This document shows, piece after piece, positions 63,991 through 64,000 of a stretch of 64,000 bases of DNA (position 1 is the first letter of the stretch; each line of letters starts with the position of its first letter). Under the pieces are notes generated by a model. It saw only the letters and a list, made by a program, of their open reading frames with translations. It was not told the origin of the DNA and did not search any database. The stretch is from the NCBI GenBank assembly GCA_963575745.1, contig CAUYUJ010009513.1, positions 102,898-166,897 on the forward strand. Reading direction: 5' to 3'. Source of the stretch: Prorocentrum cordatum (Eukaryota > Sar > Dinophyceae > Prorocentrales > Prorocentraceae). Made by a program: the position numbers and the translations under genes.

Positions 63991-64000
63991 ACATCAAGAC

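Noticed and set aside
1-64000. Dinoflagellate spliced-leader relic, tRNA, 5S or other RNA gene
   Set aside because: I looked for the spliced-leader core (GCCATTTTGGCTCAAG) and for tRNA T-loop patterns with matching acceptor arms and found none convincing by eye. A covariance-model search would be needed to be sure.

Overview
This window looks like nuclear DNA of a core dinoflagellate. It is GC-rich and crowded with CTC/GAG, CA and TA simple repeats. It carries two decayed dinoflagellate-type LINEs and many short inverted-repeat elements. Its genes are cut into very small exons by introns with GC or GA donors and AG|G acceptors. No operons, ribosome binding sites or bacterial features are present. 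Nearly all long reading frames are low-complexity or antisense shadows. The species was not identified (Prorocentrum would fit the composition, but this is a guess).

The main result is one gene on the minus strand covering almost the whole left two thirds. Ten short exons (48-115 nt), from 42886 down to about 394, join in one open frame. They encode a NagB-type glucosamine-6-phosphate deaminase of the long form common in Bacteroidetes. Both ends run beyond what can be recognised: upstream exons were not found, and the 3' end lies left of base 1. Its introns hold two LINE copies (4936-11350, plus strand, dead; 33450-38380, minus strand, broken but with RT catalytic motifs kept), many minisatellites and several families of MITE-like elements.

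To the right, also on the minus strand, lie an alkaline ceramidase-like gene broken by two frameshifts and cut by a Tc1/mariner-like MITE (about 44860-45411), and an unidentified coiled-coil gene (54730-56322). Two introns of the coiled-coil gene are insertions flanked by 7-nt direct repeats, i.e. introner-like elements. Two further isolated candidate exons lie at 48015-48092 and 50647-50799. All supported host exons share one strand, as in dinoflagellate unidirectional gene arrays.

The rest is repeat landscape: terminal-inverted-repeat families A, B, C, D, E, J and M (named here), a family L in which GAG arrays sit between inverted flanks, a composite family N seen at 52.0-53.5 kb and 63.4-63.8 kb, degenerate CCAAGAG arrays (G), 14-bp TGTGGTGCAA arrays (H), and an assembly gap of 100 N at 56401-56500. 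Every alignment was made by eye, so boundaries of repeats are approximate to a few bases and family names are local labels.
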